In this document: piece after piece, positions 42,588 through 50,236 of the stretch | Layout of the letters: the number at the start of each line of letters is the position of its first letter | Numbering within the stretch: position 1 is the stretch's first letter | Assembly: GCA_035416745.1 (NCBI GenBank) | Contig: DAOLNV010000004.1 | Span: forward strand, 9,775 to 73,774 | Source: Candidatus Hydrogenedentota bacterium | Lineage (GTDB): Bacteria > Hydrogenedentota > Hydrogenedentia > Hydrogenedentales > SLHB01 | Direction of reading: 5' to 3' | Length of the DNA stretch: 64,000 nucleotides | Notes under the pieces: generated by a model | Told to the model about the DNA's origin: nothing | Seen by the model: only the letters and a program-made list of their open reading frames with translations | The model's database searches: none | Position numbers and translations under genes: made by a program

Positions 42588-44177
42588 TTAGAACTGGATG
42601 CGGGTCTCAACATACAGATAATCGGCATCTTCGTCGCCGGTACCGCCGGAGAAGCCCAGGCCGTTAAGGAGAACGTACTGGCCTTCCGTGGCGCCGTCGT
42701 CGGTGAACAAGTGAGCCCAACCGGCCTCGAAAACCAGGTCTTCACTGTAGTGGTAGGTCGCATACAGCGCAGCCTCGATCCCGAGCGGGGTGTCGTTCTC
42801 CATCGTCCAGAAGCTGAACGGTCCAGCAATCGGAATCCGGTAGCCGAACAGGTTGATATGGGCCGGGGCATCGAACGCCTCGAGGGAGTCGAAATAGCTC
42901 ACGACAAGCCGGAGCTCGAGACTCTCGGTCGGCATTGCCTCCACGCCGCCGCGCACCAGCCACGAATTCGACAGGGTGGTGTCGTCCAGGAACTGACTGT
43001 ATTCCCAGTTCGAGAACAGGCGGTTGAAGCTCACGCTGGCTTCGGGACTGTCGAAGGGGCTGAGCCATTCCCAGAAGGAGATGTCGCGGTTGTCTTCGCC
43101 ATCGAAGTAAGCGGCACCAAGCCAGACGCGGGGTTGCCACGCCATGTCAAAGGTGTACCCAACTTCGAGGTTTCCAGCCCATGCCTGGAAATCGGCGTCG
43201 TCATCGCCGTAGAAGAACGGGCGGAACAGGAAGCCGACCTGGTCGGCATCGCCAAACTGGTAAGCGAATTCAGCTTCGAAATCAAAGGCGCCGATGGTGC
43301 CAGCTCCGCGGAGGCCAACGGTGTGCAGATTGGTCGGATCGTAGTCGTCAAGACTGAAGACGTCTTCGATCCACTCGCCGAACCACCCAAGGTTCGTGTC
43401 GCTCAGTCTCCTGGCATCGCGCACCCACAGCCAGTAGGCATCGATCACGATGTCTTCCAGGCCCAGGTAGCTGCCGTACAAGCCATACAGCCAAACGTCT
43501 TCGTCTTCTTCAAACGGACCGCCTTCGGCCAATTCCGCCGCGAACAAATCCACCGAGAACATGTCGGTGGCGTACGTCAGGCGGGCTGCGTCAAAGGACA
43601 GACCCGTGAAGAACGAGGAGGTGTCGTTCACACCAACCAGCCATTCGCTGCCAAGGGCAATTTCCTGGCGGCCAACACGAAGCCGAAGGGGCAGTCCGAA
43701 CATCTCGTTCGCCTCGATGTAGGACTGGTAGACTTCGACGTCGTCATCGGTCGGGGTGATAAAGTCACCGCCGGTGATGTAGTTGGAGCGGAAATCTTCA
43801 CCCCACCAGCCGTATTCACCCCACCAGCCGTAGGAGTCGAACTCGATGAACGCGCCGACTTCATTCGAGAAGTCCGCCTTCACGTTCAAGCGGGTCCGCT
43901 GCTCGACAAAGTCCAGCGAGTTTTCTTTGTCGTCCCAACCGAACAGCCCGACAACGCCGGGGAAGTTGAAGTTTTCGCCCGTACCAATGGAGCGGCTAGA
44001 CAAGTAAGCAGCCGGCCACTGCAAATCCGGACGGTTGATCCCCGTCTGCAAGTTCGTATAGTAGTTACCGCGGATACGAATTTGCCCGCCAACGATAACA
44101 TTCTGCAGCTCGGCGAGGGCCGGCGTTGCCGCCAACACCACTACGGCTGCAAGCAAAATAAACATGGATTTACGCAT
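42588..44177 (-). CDS. Outer-membrane beta-barrel porin (alginate-export-like)
   Basis: 529 residues. Signal peptide MRKSMFILLAAVVVLAATPALA. The mature part has alternating aromatic/acidic strands throughout (VGGQIRIRGNYY, RTRLNVKADFS, LRLRVGRQEIALGSEWLVG) and ends VETRIQF with a terminal Phe, the barrel-insertion signal. GRQEIALGSEWLVG is the type of motif found in AlgE/alginate-export barrels. Very many Asp, Glu and Trp residues suggest a large-solute or sugar channel. A strong terminator follows and a long leader precedes, so it is probably highly and separately expressed. Confidence 0.85.
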   Translation of the reverse strand: MRKSMFILLAAVVVLAATPALAELQNVIVGGQIRIRGNYYTNLQTGINRPDLQWPAAYLSSRSIGTGENFNFPGVVGLFGWDDKENSLDFVEQRTRLNVKADFSNEVGAFIEFDSYGWWGEYGWWGEDFRSNYITGGDFITPTDDDVEVYQSYIEANEMFGLPLRLRVGRQEIALGSEWLVGVNDTSSFFTGLSFDAARLTYATDMFSVDLFAAELAEGGPFEEDEDVWLYGLYGSYLGLEDIVIDAYWLWVRDARRLSDTNLGWFGEWIEDVFSLDDYDPTNLHTVGLRGAGTIGAFDFEAEFAYQFGDADQVGFLFRPFFYGDDDADFQAWAGNLEVGYTFDMAWQPRVWLGAAYFDGEDNRDISFWEWLSPFDSPEASVSFNRLFSNWEYSQFLDDTTLSNSWLVRGGVEAMPTESLELRLVVSYFDSLEAFDAPAHINLFGYRIPIAGPFSFWTMENDTPLGIEAALYATYHYSEDLVFEAGWAHLFTDDGATEGQYVLLNGLGFSGGTGDEDADYLYVETRIQF

Positions 44178-44457
44178 CGTGCGTTTTCTCCCTTAGATTT
44201 ATACATATCCAGACCATCGCGAAGATTACACTATGCTCTTCGCCCGGGTTCTGACGTTTCTCCCTATATCTATTACGCACATCGATGCTTGACGGCCTCG
44301 GAGCAGTCTTTCTCTAGACTTGTCCATCCCTCCTTTCGGCTCCCAAGTGAGGTCGTCAATGATGGTTTTTTCCATCATCTAAACGTATTTCGAGGAAACA
44401 GCTCGCTCGGGCGACATGGTTTGTCAACCCAATACGAGCAAAACTCCCCAGTTACCG
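44178..44457 (-). promoter_or_regulatory. Long 5' leader of the porin gene with GGAGG element
   Basis: About 280 nt. GAAAGGAGGGATGG (near 44337-44324 read leftward) resembles the distal element of the prepilin-like leaders, here about 150 nt before the start. The working ribosome site is AAGGGAG before ATG 44177. A 30-40 codon frame starts at the element but with poor spacing. Confidence 0.45.
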
Positions 44458-44463
44458 GGTCTC

Positions 44464-44492
44464 AGTTTATCACACTTGTCAGGCTACGTCAA
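44464..44492 (-). promoter_or_regulatory. Promoter of the porin gene
   Basis: Minus strand TTGACG (44492-44487), 17 bp, TAAACT (44469-44464). GTCAA about 9 bp further upstream makes a loose dyad with the -35 TTGAC. Confidence 0.6.
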
Positions 44493-44856
44493 CTAACCAT
44501 ATTGACATTTTTTACGTTTGATTTATTCGCGGAAATGTCACGTTCCTTTTCTGCTAAAAATGTGCATTATGCGCTTTAATGGAATTCCCCTTGCGACACT
44601 GAGGAGGCGTTATGCCATGGACAGCGTTCATGAACTCAAGTTCAGGTTTACGAGGAGAAAGGGAAGGTCTCTCACCGGATTCCGCTGAACATAACGCACA
44701 CCCCCAGTTTGGCGGCTTCCGTATCAGGTGTCCGGCGCTGGACCCCCGGGGGAAACGTCCGTTATGCTTGGTGTCCGAGGCCTGGACTTTCAAAGGGTAT
44801 CCGTTGCCGGCGAGGTGCCTTGATGCCCAGGCAACAAATCCGGTCCTGGGGGATTC
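44493..44856. other. Divergent intergenic stretch between porin and TTT transporter
   Basis: Partly AT-rich (44495-44590). I see no gene. A rightward promoter for the transporter must lie here; TTATGC near 44761 is a possible -10 box but without a good -35. Confidence 0.4.
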
Positions 44857-46179
44857 GTGAAGAATACTGGTCATATTATTGCCGCTCTAGTGCTGGCAGT
44901 CATTACAGGGTGCGCGCGCACGGCGCAATATCCCAACCAGCCGCTGGTGCTGATTTGTCCGTGGTCAGCGGGGGGCGGCACGGACCGGGTGGCGCGTCAA
45001 GTGGCCGCGCAACTGGAAACCGGGCTGGGCGTGCCGGTCAACGTGGTCAATGCTACGGGCGGCGGGGGCGTAACCGGTCATACACGCGGCGCGCTGGCCC
45101 GCCCCAACGGGTACACGTTTACGCTCGTGACGGCCGAGTTGAACATGCTGCACTGGCGCGGTCTCACCAACATCTCGTGCAGGGACTACGCGCCCCTGAT
45201 GCTCATCAACCGCGACGATGCGGCCCTGTTCGTGCGCAAAGACGCCCCCTGGAATTCCTTGCAGGCTTTGGAGACGGCCGTTCGCGATGCGCCGGAAACC
45301 CTGAAAGCCTCGGGGACGGCGTACGGTGGCATCTGGCACGTGGCGCTCGCGGGATGGTTGACGACCATCGGCCTGTCCCCGGGCGCGGTCACGTGGATCT
45401 CGATCAACGGTTCGGCCCCTTCCCTGCAGGAGCTCATGGCAGGCGGCATCGATGCGGTCTGCTGCAGCCTGCCGGAAGCCCAGGCCCTGCTCGACGCCGG
45501 AGAGGTCCGGTGCCTGGGCCTGATGTCCGATCAACGCCTGCCCGCGTTCCCCGGCGTGCCCACATTCCCGGAGATGGGCGTTAATTGGACCATGGGGACG
45601 TGGCGGGGACTTGCCCTGCCGAGAGGCGTGCCGGAGGCTCGGCGGGAAACCCTGCTGGCTGCGATCCGCGCCGTTGTCGAGAGCGACGAGTACCATCAGT
45701 TCATGAGACAGGCGGGCTTCAACCCGGCAGCGCTTGGTCCCGAGCCGTTCACGGAGTTTCTGGCGCAAAACGATGCCCAGATGGGGGCGATCCTCTCCAG
45801 TGAGGCATTCAAAGGCGTGGAATCGCCGCCCGTAGGCCCGATGGCGTTTCCCTGGCTGGCGGGCGTCTTGCTGCTGGCCAACTTCCTGGCGTTGGCCTTA
45901 ACGGGGAAGTTCCGCAGACCCCCGGGCCAGGAGCCTGTCACAAAGGCCGGGGCCGCGCGCATCGTCCTGGTGGTTGCCGCGGTGCTGACATACATACTGC
46001 TCGCCGAACGGCTGGGTTTCGTGCTCGCCATGGCGCTCGTTGTGTTTGTGCTGCTGTGGCGTTTCCGCATGCGCTGGCCCCTCGCGGCACTGGTCTCCGC
46101 CCTTGTGGTGCTGGCCGTGTATCAAATCTTCGCCGGATACCTCGGGGTGCCGCTGCCGCGCGGATTCTGGGGAGGGTGA
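44857..46179 (+). CDS. Tripartite tricarboxylate transporter: TctC binding lipoprotein fused to TctB
   Basis: 440 residues from a GTG with a G-rich site upstream. LVLAVITGCA is a lipoprotein lipobox. Residues 25-310 are a TctC/Bug-type binding protein (ICPWSAGGGTDRVARQVA, VVNATGGGGVTGH, WRGLALPRGVPEARR). After a short linker, residues 325-435 hold four hydrophobic segments of TctB type (MAFPWLAGVLLLANFLALAL to YQIFAGYLGVPLPRGFWGG). The two are separate proteins in classical systems. It is one base from the TctA start codon, so the operon is complete in two genes. Substrate could be a carboxylate. Confidence 0.87.
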   Translation: MKNTGHIIAALVLAVITGCARTAQYPNQPLVLICPWSAGGGTDRVARQVAAQLETGLGVPVNVVNATGGGGVTGHTRGALARPNGYTFTLVTAELNMLHWRGLTNISCRDYAPLMLINRDDAALFVRKDAPWNSLQALETAVRDAPETLKASGTAYGGIWHVALAGWLTTIGLSPGAVTWISINGSAPSLQELMAGGIDAVCCSLPEAQALLDAGEVRCLGLMSDQRLPAFPGVPTFPEMGVNWTMGTWRGLALPRGVPEARRETLLAAIRAVVESDEYHQFMRQAGFNPAALGPEPFTEFLAQNDAQMGAILSSEAFKGVESPPVGPMAFPWLAGVLLLANFLALALTGKFRRPPGQEPVTKAGAARIVLVVAAVLTYILLAERLGFVLAMALVVFVLLWRFRMRWPLAALVSALVVLAVYQIFAGYLGVPLPRGFWGG

Positions 46180-46180
46180 C

Positions 46181-47692
46181 GTGGCCGAAGCGATGATCCA
46201 GGCATTGGAGCAGACCGTCGCGAACCCGCGCGTGTGGTTCGTGGTGCTCTGCGCCGCCGGCTACGGCGTGTTCGTCGGGGCGGTACCGGGCTTGACGGCG
46301 ACCATGGCCGTGGCGCTGTTCGTCCCGATTGCTTATTGGCTCGATCCGGTCCCCGCGCTGGCGGCTATCGTGACCATGGAAGCCTGCGCCATATTTGCGG
46401 GCGATATTCCCAACACCCTCCTTCGCATCCCGGGCACGCCCGCGTCAGCCGCCTACGCGGATGACGCTTACTCGTTCATGAAGCGCGGACAGCCCGGGCG
46501 GCCGCTGGGCGTCTGCCTGGTGTTCAGCGTCGCGGGAGGCCTGTTCGGAGCGCTGGTGCTGATCTTGTCGGGCCGCCAGCTCGCCCGGGTCGCCACGATG
46601 TTCAGCGTGACCGAGTATTTCTGGCTGTACCTTCTTGGGCTGAGTTGCGCGGTGCTGGTCTCGCGGGGTTCCATCGCAAAAGCCACCTTCGCCCTGCTCC
46701 TGGGCCTGATGCTGTCCACGGTGGGGCTAAGCGCTGCCCACGCCCAGGCGCGCTTCACTTTCGGGCGGCCCGAACTGTTCCAGGGCATCACATTCATCCC
46801 CGCGATGATCGGCCTTTTCGGATTCTCCGAAATCCTGCGCAACATGCTCACCCTGGGCAATGCGGAGGACGGCGGCGCCGCTCATGCCAAACCAGCCGCG
46901 GGTTCCGGGGCGCTCATCGTTCCCGCGCTCCGCCTGTTGTGGCGCCGCAAGCTCCCGTTCGCGCGCTCGGGATGCATCGGCGCGCTCGTCGGCATGTTGC
47001 CCGGCGCAGGGGCCGATATCGCCGCATGGGTCTCGTTTGCCGCATCGAAACGCACCGGCCGGCAACCCGGCAATGATAGCGAGCGTGCACTCGCGGGCGT
47101 TGGCGATGGCAGCACGGCAAACTCGGCGGCCTTAGGGGGCACCTGGATCCCCGCGCTTGTTTTCGGCATCCCCGGCGACTCGATCACTGCCATCGTCATC
47201 GGCGTGTTGCTGATGAAGAATGTGCGGCCAGGACCCGAAATTTTCGAGAAACAGGCCGTCCTCGTGTACAGCATCTATCTTATGTTTATCCTGGCGAATC
47301 TGGTGCTCATCCCGGTGGGCCTGTTGGCGATCAAAGCGGGCAGCTGCGTGGTGCGCGTGCCCCGGCGCATTCTGCTGCCGCTCATTTTGCTGTTCTGTGT
47401 TGTCGGCGCTTATGCCGTGAACGGAAGCTACTTCGACATAGCCGTCATGCTGGCCATGGGCATCCTGGGCTTCTTGCTCGAACGCCGGGAAGTGCCCATC
47501 GGGCCCGTCGTCCTTGGGATTATCCTGGGCGGCCCTCTCGAAGAACGTTTCGTCCAGGCCCTCAGCGGTTCCGATGGCGTGGTCAGCGCCCTCTTCGGCC
47601 GCCCTTTGGCGGCGGGACTCGGCATCCTGTGCCTGGCAATCTGGGGAGCGCTCCTGGCGGTCAATCTCAGGCGGCATGAGAGCGCCGAGTAG
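46181..47692 (+). CDS. Tripartite tricarboxylate transporter large membrane subunit (TctA)
   Basis: 503 residues from a GTG with GGGGAGGG upstream; an ATG at 46193 is an alternative. About 11-12 membrane segments. TctA hallmarks: GVFVGAVPGLTATMAVALFVPIAYWL near the start, GDIPNTLLRIPGTPASAAYADD, and the second half repeat GMLPGAGADIAAWVSFA and FGIPGDSITAIVIGVLLMKNVRPGP. It pairs with the fused TctC-TctB protein encoded immediately upstream. Imports a carboxylate or related solute using an ion gradient. Confidence 0.93.
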   Translation: MAEAMIQALEQTVANPRVWFVVLCAAGYGVFVGAVPGLTATMAVALFVPIAYWLDPVPALAAIVTMEACAIFAGDIPNTLLRIPGTPASAAYADDAYSFMKRGQPGRPLGVCLVFSVAGGLFGALVLILSGRQLARVATMFSVTEYFWLYLLGLSCAVLVSRGSIAKATFALLLGLMLSTVGLSAAHAQARFTFGRPELFQGITFIPAMIGLFGFSEILRNMLTLGNAEDGGAAHAKPAAGSGALIVPALRLLWRRKLPFARSGCIGALVGMLPGAGADIAAWVSFAASKRTGRQPGNDSERALAGVGDGSTANSAALGGTWIPALVFGIPGDSITAIVIGVLLMKNVRPGPEIFEKQAVLVYSIYLMFILANLVLIPVGLLAIKAGSCVVRVPRRILLPLILLFCVVGAYAVNGSYFDIAVMLAMGILGFLLERREVPIGPVVLGIILGGPLEERFVQALSGSDGVVSALFGRPLAAGLGILCLAIWGALLAVNLRRHESAE

Positions 47693-47835
47693 CCCACGCC
47701 CAGGACTTTTGGCCAAGGGGTGAAGCGACGCAACGAAAAGTCGCATACGCCCCATGAGCCGTATCTCTCAGGCAAAACCGAACACCATCTTTGCCCGGCA
47801 AGGAACAATCTGCCTCCGGAAATCCCCGTCTGACA

Positions 47836-47864
47836 TTGACTCCTGCCCCCGCGCGTCGTAGTGT
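47836..47864 (+). promoter_or_regulatory. Promoter for the double alpha/beta hydrolase gene
   Basis: TTGACT (47836-47841), 17 bp, TAGTGT (47859-47864). Transcription would begin near 47871, which excludes an ATG at 47868 and supports 47898. Confidence 0.5.
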
Positions 47865-47897
47865 GTAATGCACGCCGCGAGACTCAGAGGGTGGGCC

Positions 47898-50186
47898 ATG
47901 TACAGTATTATTTTCGCGTTTTGTGTGTTCGGGGCAGCGGAGGCCGGACCGCTGCCGGCGCTTCCCGGGACGTCGCCGCTCGAGGAATCCGCGGACTTTG
48001 CCGCAACCATGGTCACGGGCATCGATCAGTGGCTGATGCGGGCCATCGAAGCGTCTATCGAGGGACGGCAGGCGCGGTGGCGCCGCGATTTCGCTTCGCA
48101 TGCCGCTTACGCCGGGTCCATCGCGCCCAACCGCGCTCATTTCGCTGGGGTCATCGGTCTGAAAGACGCCCGCGTCGCTCCCTGTATGGAATTGCTCGCG
48201 TCGCCCGGGCAGCCGCCGCTGCTCGCCCGGGGCGAGTCCTGCGAAGTGCATGCCGTGCGCTGGTCCGTGCTCGAGGGTGTACGTGGCGAAGGGTTGTTGT
48301 TGCGGCCCGGGGGAACGCCCAGGGCGTTCATGGTGGCCCTGGGGGACTGCGCATGGACGCCGGAGATGCTGGCTGGCCTCACCGATGAGTTGCCTGCGGA
48401 GGCCCAGTACGCCAGGCGTCTGGGCGAGAGCGGGTGCATGGTCGTGATTCCCGCGCTGCTCGACCGGCAATGCACGTTTTCGGGAAGACCCGGCGTCCGC
48501 ATGACCAACCTGCCCCACCGCGAGTTCGTCTATCGCGCCGCATACGAAATGGGCCGGCACGTCATCGGCTACGATGTGCAGACGATATCGGCCGTCGTGG
48601 ACTGGTTCCGCACCCAGGGCGACGCGCCCATCGGCATCATTGGCGCCGGCGAGGGCGGACTGCTCGCCCTGTACGCCGCTGCTGTGGACACGCGTATCGG
48701 AGCGGCCGCGGTATCGGGTTATTTCGGCCCCCGCCAGCGCGTCTGGGAGGAACCCATCTACCGCAATGTCTGGGCGCTGCTCGACGAGTTTGGGGACGCC
48801 GAAATCGCTTCGTTGGTCGCGCCGAGGGCCCTTATTGTCGAAGCGGCGCCGTGCGTCACGGTGGATGGCCCGCCACCGCCGGCCGGCGGCCGCAACGACG
48901 CGGCGCCGGGCCGCATCCGCACGCCGGCTCTTGAAGACGTGGAGCGTGAAGCCGCCCGGGCTCGCGCGCTGCTCGCCGGACTGACCCCGCCCGCCGAGTT
49001 CGCGTTTGTAAACGCTATGGAGGGCCATGCTGGAAGCGACGAGACGTTGCGGCGGCTCATGAGCGCGCTGAACGCCGGCGCCGCGCTGGCATCATCGGGA
49101 ACAACGCCCGTTCTGGCCCGCGAATTGCCGGACGCCGAGGCCCGGATGAAACGGCGGTTCGACCAGCTCGTTGAGCATACGCAGCGCGTGATGCGTGAAG
49201 CGCCGTTCGCCCGAGAGAGATTCTGGTCGAAGGCCGACAGAGCGTCCGCCGAGGCGTGGCAACAAAGCACGGCATGGTACCGCGACTACTTCTGGGAAGA
49301 GGTTATCGGCAAGCTGCCTCCCGCGACGGTTCCCACTAATCCCCGCACACGGTTAATCTTCGACGAGCCTCAGTATTATGGCTACGAGGTGAAACTCGAC
49401 GTCTATCCCGACGTTTTCGCCTACGGGCTTCTGCTTCTCCCCAAGGATGTGAAGAAAGGCGAGCGCAGACCCGTGGTGGTATGCCAGCACGGCCTCGAGG
49501 GCACGCCTGCGAAGTGCGCGGACCCCAGGGTCCAGGAACCCGCTTACAACCAGTACGCATGCCGGCTGGCGGAGAGAGGGTTCGTGGTGTACGCGCCGCA
49601 AAATCCCTACATTGGGGGCGACGCCTTCCGCGTGCTCCAGCGCAAGGCTAATCCGCTGAAACTGTCGCTGTTCTCGTTCATCGTGCGCCAGCACGAACGC
49701 ACTCTCGAGTGGTTGGCCTCCCAACCGTTCGCGGATCCCGCCCGCATCGGTTTCTACGGCATCTCATACGGCGGGAAGACGGCCATGCGCGTGCCGGCGC
49801 TGCTCCCGAATTACTGCCTGTCGATCTGCTCGGCGGATTACAACGAATGGATCTGGAAAAACGTCTCGGTGGCATACCCCTTCACCTACCTTTACACCGG
49901 CGAATACGAAATGCCCGAGTTCGATCTGGGCGATACATTCAACTACGCCGAAATGAGCTGGCTGATTCTCCCGCGCCCGTTCATGGTCGAGCGCGGCCAC
50001 GGAGACGCCGTCTCCATCGACGAATGGGTGGCTTACGAATACGCCCGCACACGCCGCCAGTACGACGCTCTGGGCCTTGGCGACTGTACCGAAATCGAGT
50101 ACTTTAATGGTCCCCACGCCATTCACGGGGTGGGCACGTTTCAGTTTCTTCACGACAAGCTCAACTGGCCGGCGCCGGGGGAGTAA
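47898..50186 (+). CDS. Exported protein with two alpha/beta-hydrolase domains, first one degenerate
   Basis: 762 residues from the ATG after GAGGGTG. Signal peptide FAFCVFGAAEA. The N-terminal half (residues 100-330) has a hydrolase-like core, but its nucleophile elbow reads GAGEGG, with Gly251 where Ser is expected, so it is probably inactive. The C-terminal half has the intact elbow GFYGISYGG with Ser623, an oxyanion-type CQHGLEGTP and a His near the end in GPHAIHG. Related to acetyl-xylan-esterase/dienelactone-hydrolase-like exported enzymes of unknown substrate; deacylation of glycans is a plausible role. Confidence 0.8.
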   Translation: MYSIIFAFCVFGAAEAGPLPALPGTSPLEESADFAATMVTGIDQWLMRAIEASIEGRQARWRRDFASHAAYAGSIAPNRAHFAGVIGLKDARVAPCMELLASPGQPPLLARGESCEVHAVRWSVLEGVRGEGLLLRPGGTPRAFMVALGDCAWTPEMLAGLTDELPAEAQYARRLGESGCMVVIPALLDRQCTFSGRPGVRMTNLPHREFVYRAAYEMGRHVIGYDVQTISAVVDWFRTQGDAPIGIIGAGEGGLLALYAAAVDTRIGAAAVSGYFGPRQRVWEEPIYRNVWALLDEFGDAEIASLVAPRALIVEAAPCVTVDGPPPPAGGRNDAAPGRIRTPALEDVEREAARARALLAGLTPPAEFAFVNAMEGHAGSDETLRRLMSALNAGAALASSGTTPVLARELPDAEARMKRRFDQLVEHTQRVMREAPFARERFWSKADRASAEAWQQSTAWYRDYFWEEVIGKLPPATVPTNPRTRLIFDEPQYYGYEVKLDVYPDVFAYGLLLLPKDVKKGERRPVVVCQHGLEGTPAKCADPRVQEPAYNQYACRLAERGFVVYAPQNPYIGGDAFRVLQRKANPLKLSLFSFIVRQHERTLEWLASQPFADPARIGFYGISYGGKTAMRVPALLPNYCLSICSADYNEWIWKNVSVAYPFTYLYTGEYEMPEFDLGDTFNYAEMSWLILPRPFMVERGHGDAVSIDEWVAYEYARTRRQYDALGLGDCTEIEYFNGPHAIHGVGTFQFLHDKLNWPAPGE

Positions 50187-50236
50187 ATGTTGTTGGTGCG
50201 GTTTAAGCGCTCAACGTTCTGAAAAGGGGATGTGAG

